Source of the DNA: Rhodopirellula sp. SM50
GTDB taxonomy: Bacteria; Planctomycetota; Planctomycetia; Pirellulales; Pirellulaceae
Length of the DNA stretch: 64,000 bases
Assembly (NCBI RefSeq): GCF_002289565.1
Contig: NZ_NTFY01000003.1
Location: forward strand, 1-64,000
Reading direction: 5' to 3'
Shown here: positions 63,425-64,000 of the stretch, piece by piece
Position numbering within the stretch: the stretch's first letter is position 1
How the letters are laid out: the number at the start of each line of letters is the position of its first letter
Notes under the pieces: model-generated
Told to the model about the DNA's origin: nothing
Seen by the model: only the letters and a program-made list of their open reading frames with translations
Database searches by the model: none
Translations under genes and position numbers: made by a program

Positions 63425-64000
63425 TCACTCCCCTTCGCGTCCGTCCAGCGACGACAACAGTTCGCGCAGATCTAGACGAACGTACGGGCGTTCCGCGGCG
63501 GGGTGTCGGTGGTCGGCGTTGGCCACGTACATCACTTGATCGGCGGGCACGAACAACACGTTGTGCAGATTCGACTGCATCGCGACCGGTCGGCTCATCA
63601 GCCATTTGCCCACGTCGGCATCGATTTGACCATGCTTTTCGTGAACACGCTGCCGCAGGACTTTCAGCCGATCACCCGCCGAAAGCACGACCGCGTCCTG
63701 AATGCCTTCGCCCAACCGCGGATCGGCTTGGCCCGGTTGAATGAACTCAATCGAATCGGGATCGGCGGCCACACCGACGGCACGATTGGTCTTGCCGTCG
63801 GCAAACACATAGAAATATTCGCAGGTCCGTGGGCTGTCACGCCACAACGTGATCACTTCATCCAGTGTGCCGCACTCTTCAAGCGCCCGCCGCATCAACG
63901 TCGCCATCGGCACACCGTCCCACCGGCCTTCGCCACCACCCCCCATCTCGCCCAGCGAAATGGCTTGGGCGTTCATCCCGCTGACGCTGCCGATGAAGCC
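63425..64000 (-). CDS. C45-type autoproteolytic acyltransferase/hydrolase-like protein (5' end beyond window)
   Basis: The last ~191 residues of a gene that enters from the right edge; the visible reading starts GFIGSVSGMNAQAISLGEMGGGGEGRWDGVPMATLMRRALEECGTLDEVI. The G-F-x-G-x-x-x-GMNxxGISxGEMG pattern recalls the C45 family (acyl-CoA:6-aminopenicillanate acyltransferase-like), whose catalytic Cys would lie upstream, outside the window. The remainder (YFYVFADGKTNRAVGVAADPDSIEF) fits that fold. Substrate unknown. The true start is not visible. Confidence 0.6.
   Translation of the reverse strand, partial: GFIGSVSGMNAQAISLGEMGGGGEGRWDGVPMATLMRRALEECGTLDEVITLWRDSPRTCEYFYVFADGKTNRAVGVAADPDSIEFIQPGQADPRLGEGIQDAVVLSAGDRLKVLRQRVHEKHGQIDADVGKWLMSRPVAMQSNLHNVLFVPADQVMYVANADHRHPAAERPYVRLDLRELLSSLDGREGE

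Overview
The window looks like a chromosomal segment of a planctomycete, most likely a member of the Pirellulaceae (Rhodopirellula-like). The inference rests on gene content seen here: a BBP7-type outer-membrane barrel, a DUF1552/DUF1592 pair, a PVC-type beta-propeller dehydrogenase beside a CxxCH cytochrome, a PEP-CTERM protein, short membrane proteins opening with NPYAAP or RFSIRTLL motifs, and many palindromic and tandem repeats between genes. No rRNA, tRNA, CRISPR array or complete insertion sequence was seen.

Layout. 1-53: edge of a possible REP-associated transposase-like gene. 286-2260: two SPFH/band-7 membrane proteins. 2342-6326: a cytochrome/propeller operon (minus strand) bracketed by two arrays built on the same 14-bp unit. 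6478-11303: RND efflux adaptor and pump. 11309-15542: an MTR-kinase-like phosphotransferase, a short exported ADP-ribosylglycohydrolase, a PEP-CTERM protein and a leucine-rich-repeat protein. 15556-21579: a divergent peptidoglycan-salvage cluster (two NamZ/DUF1343 proteins and an SSS symporter on minus; MurQ and a BadF-type sugar kinase on plus). 21863-30833: an exported CehA/McbA-type metallohydrolase, a MacA/MacB-like pair without its ATPase, a BON protein and a large secreted protein.

31330-37111 carries replication and repair genes: dnaB and dnaA in tandem, divergent lexA with a plausible promoter and operator, and ndk. 37443-43255 holds mostly unrecognised proteins plus chorismate mutase AroH. 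43788-53793 is a surface and secretion block: BBP7 barrel, DUF1552 and DUF1592 proteins, a ceramidase-like protein, a sialate-esterase-like protein and a small secreted protein. 53848-63322 holds a 1079-residue secreted protein, an FKBP lipoprotein, and a signalling group in which a peptide-binding-type protein is translationally coupled to a PAS-containing chemoreceptor that converges on a PAS histidine kinase. The right edge cuts a C45-like acyltransferase/hydrolase.

The most informative observations are (1) the self-contained MurNAc salvage locus with one exported and one apparently cytoplasmic NamZ paralogue, the latter with Gln in the usual PEHG motif; (2) a 135-bp MITE-like element (40290-40424) inserted into another dispersed repeat with a 10-bp target duplication, its palindromic core recurring in frame inside the N-terminus of the propeller protein; (3) iteron-like 7-bp arrays between dnaA and dnaB; and (4) the binding-protein/chemoreceptor/kinase group.
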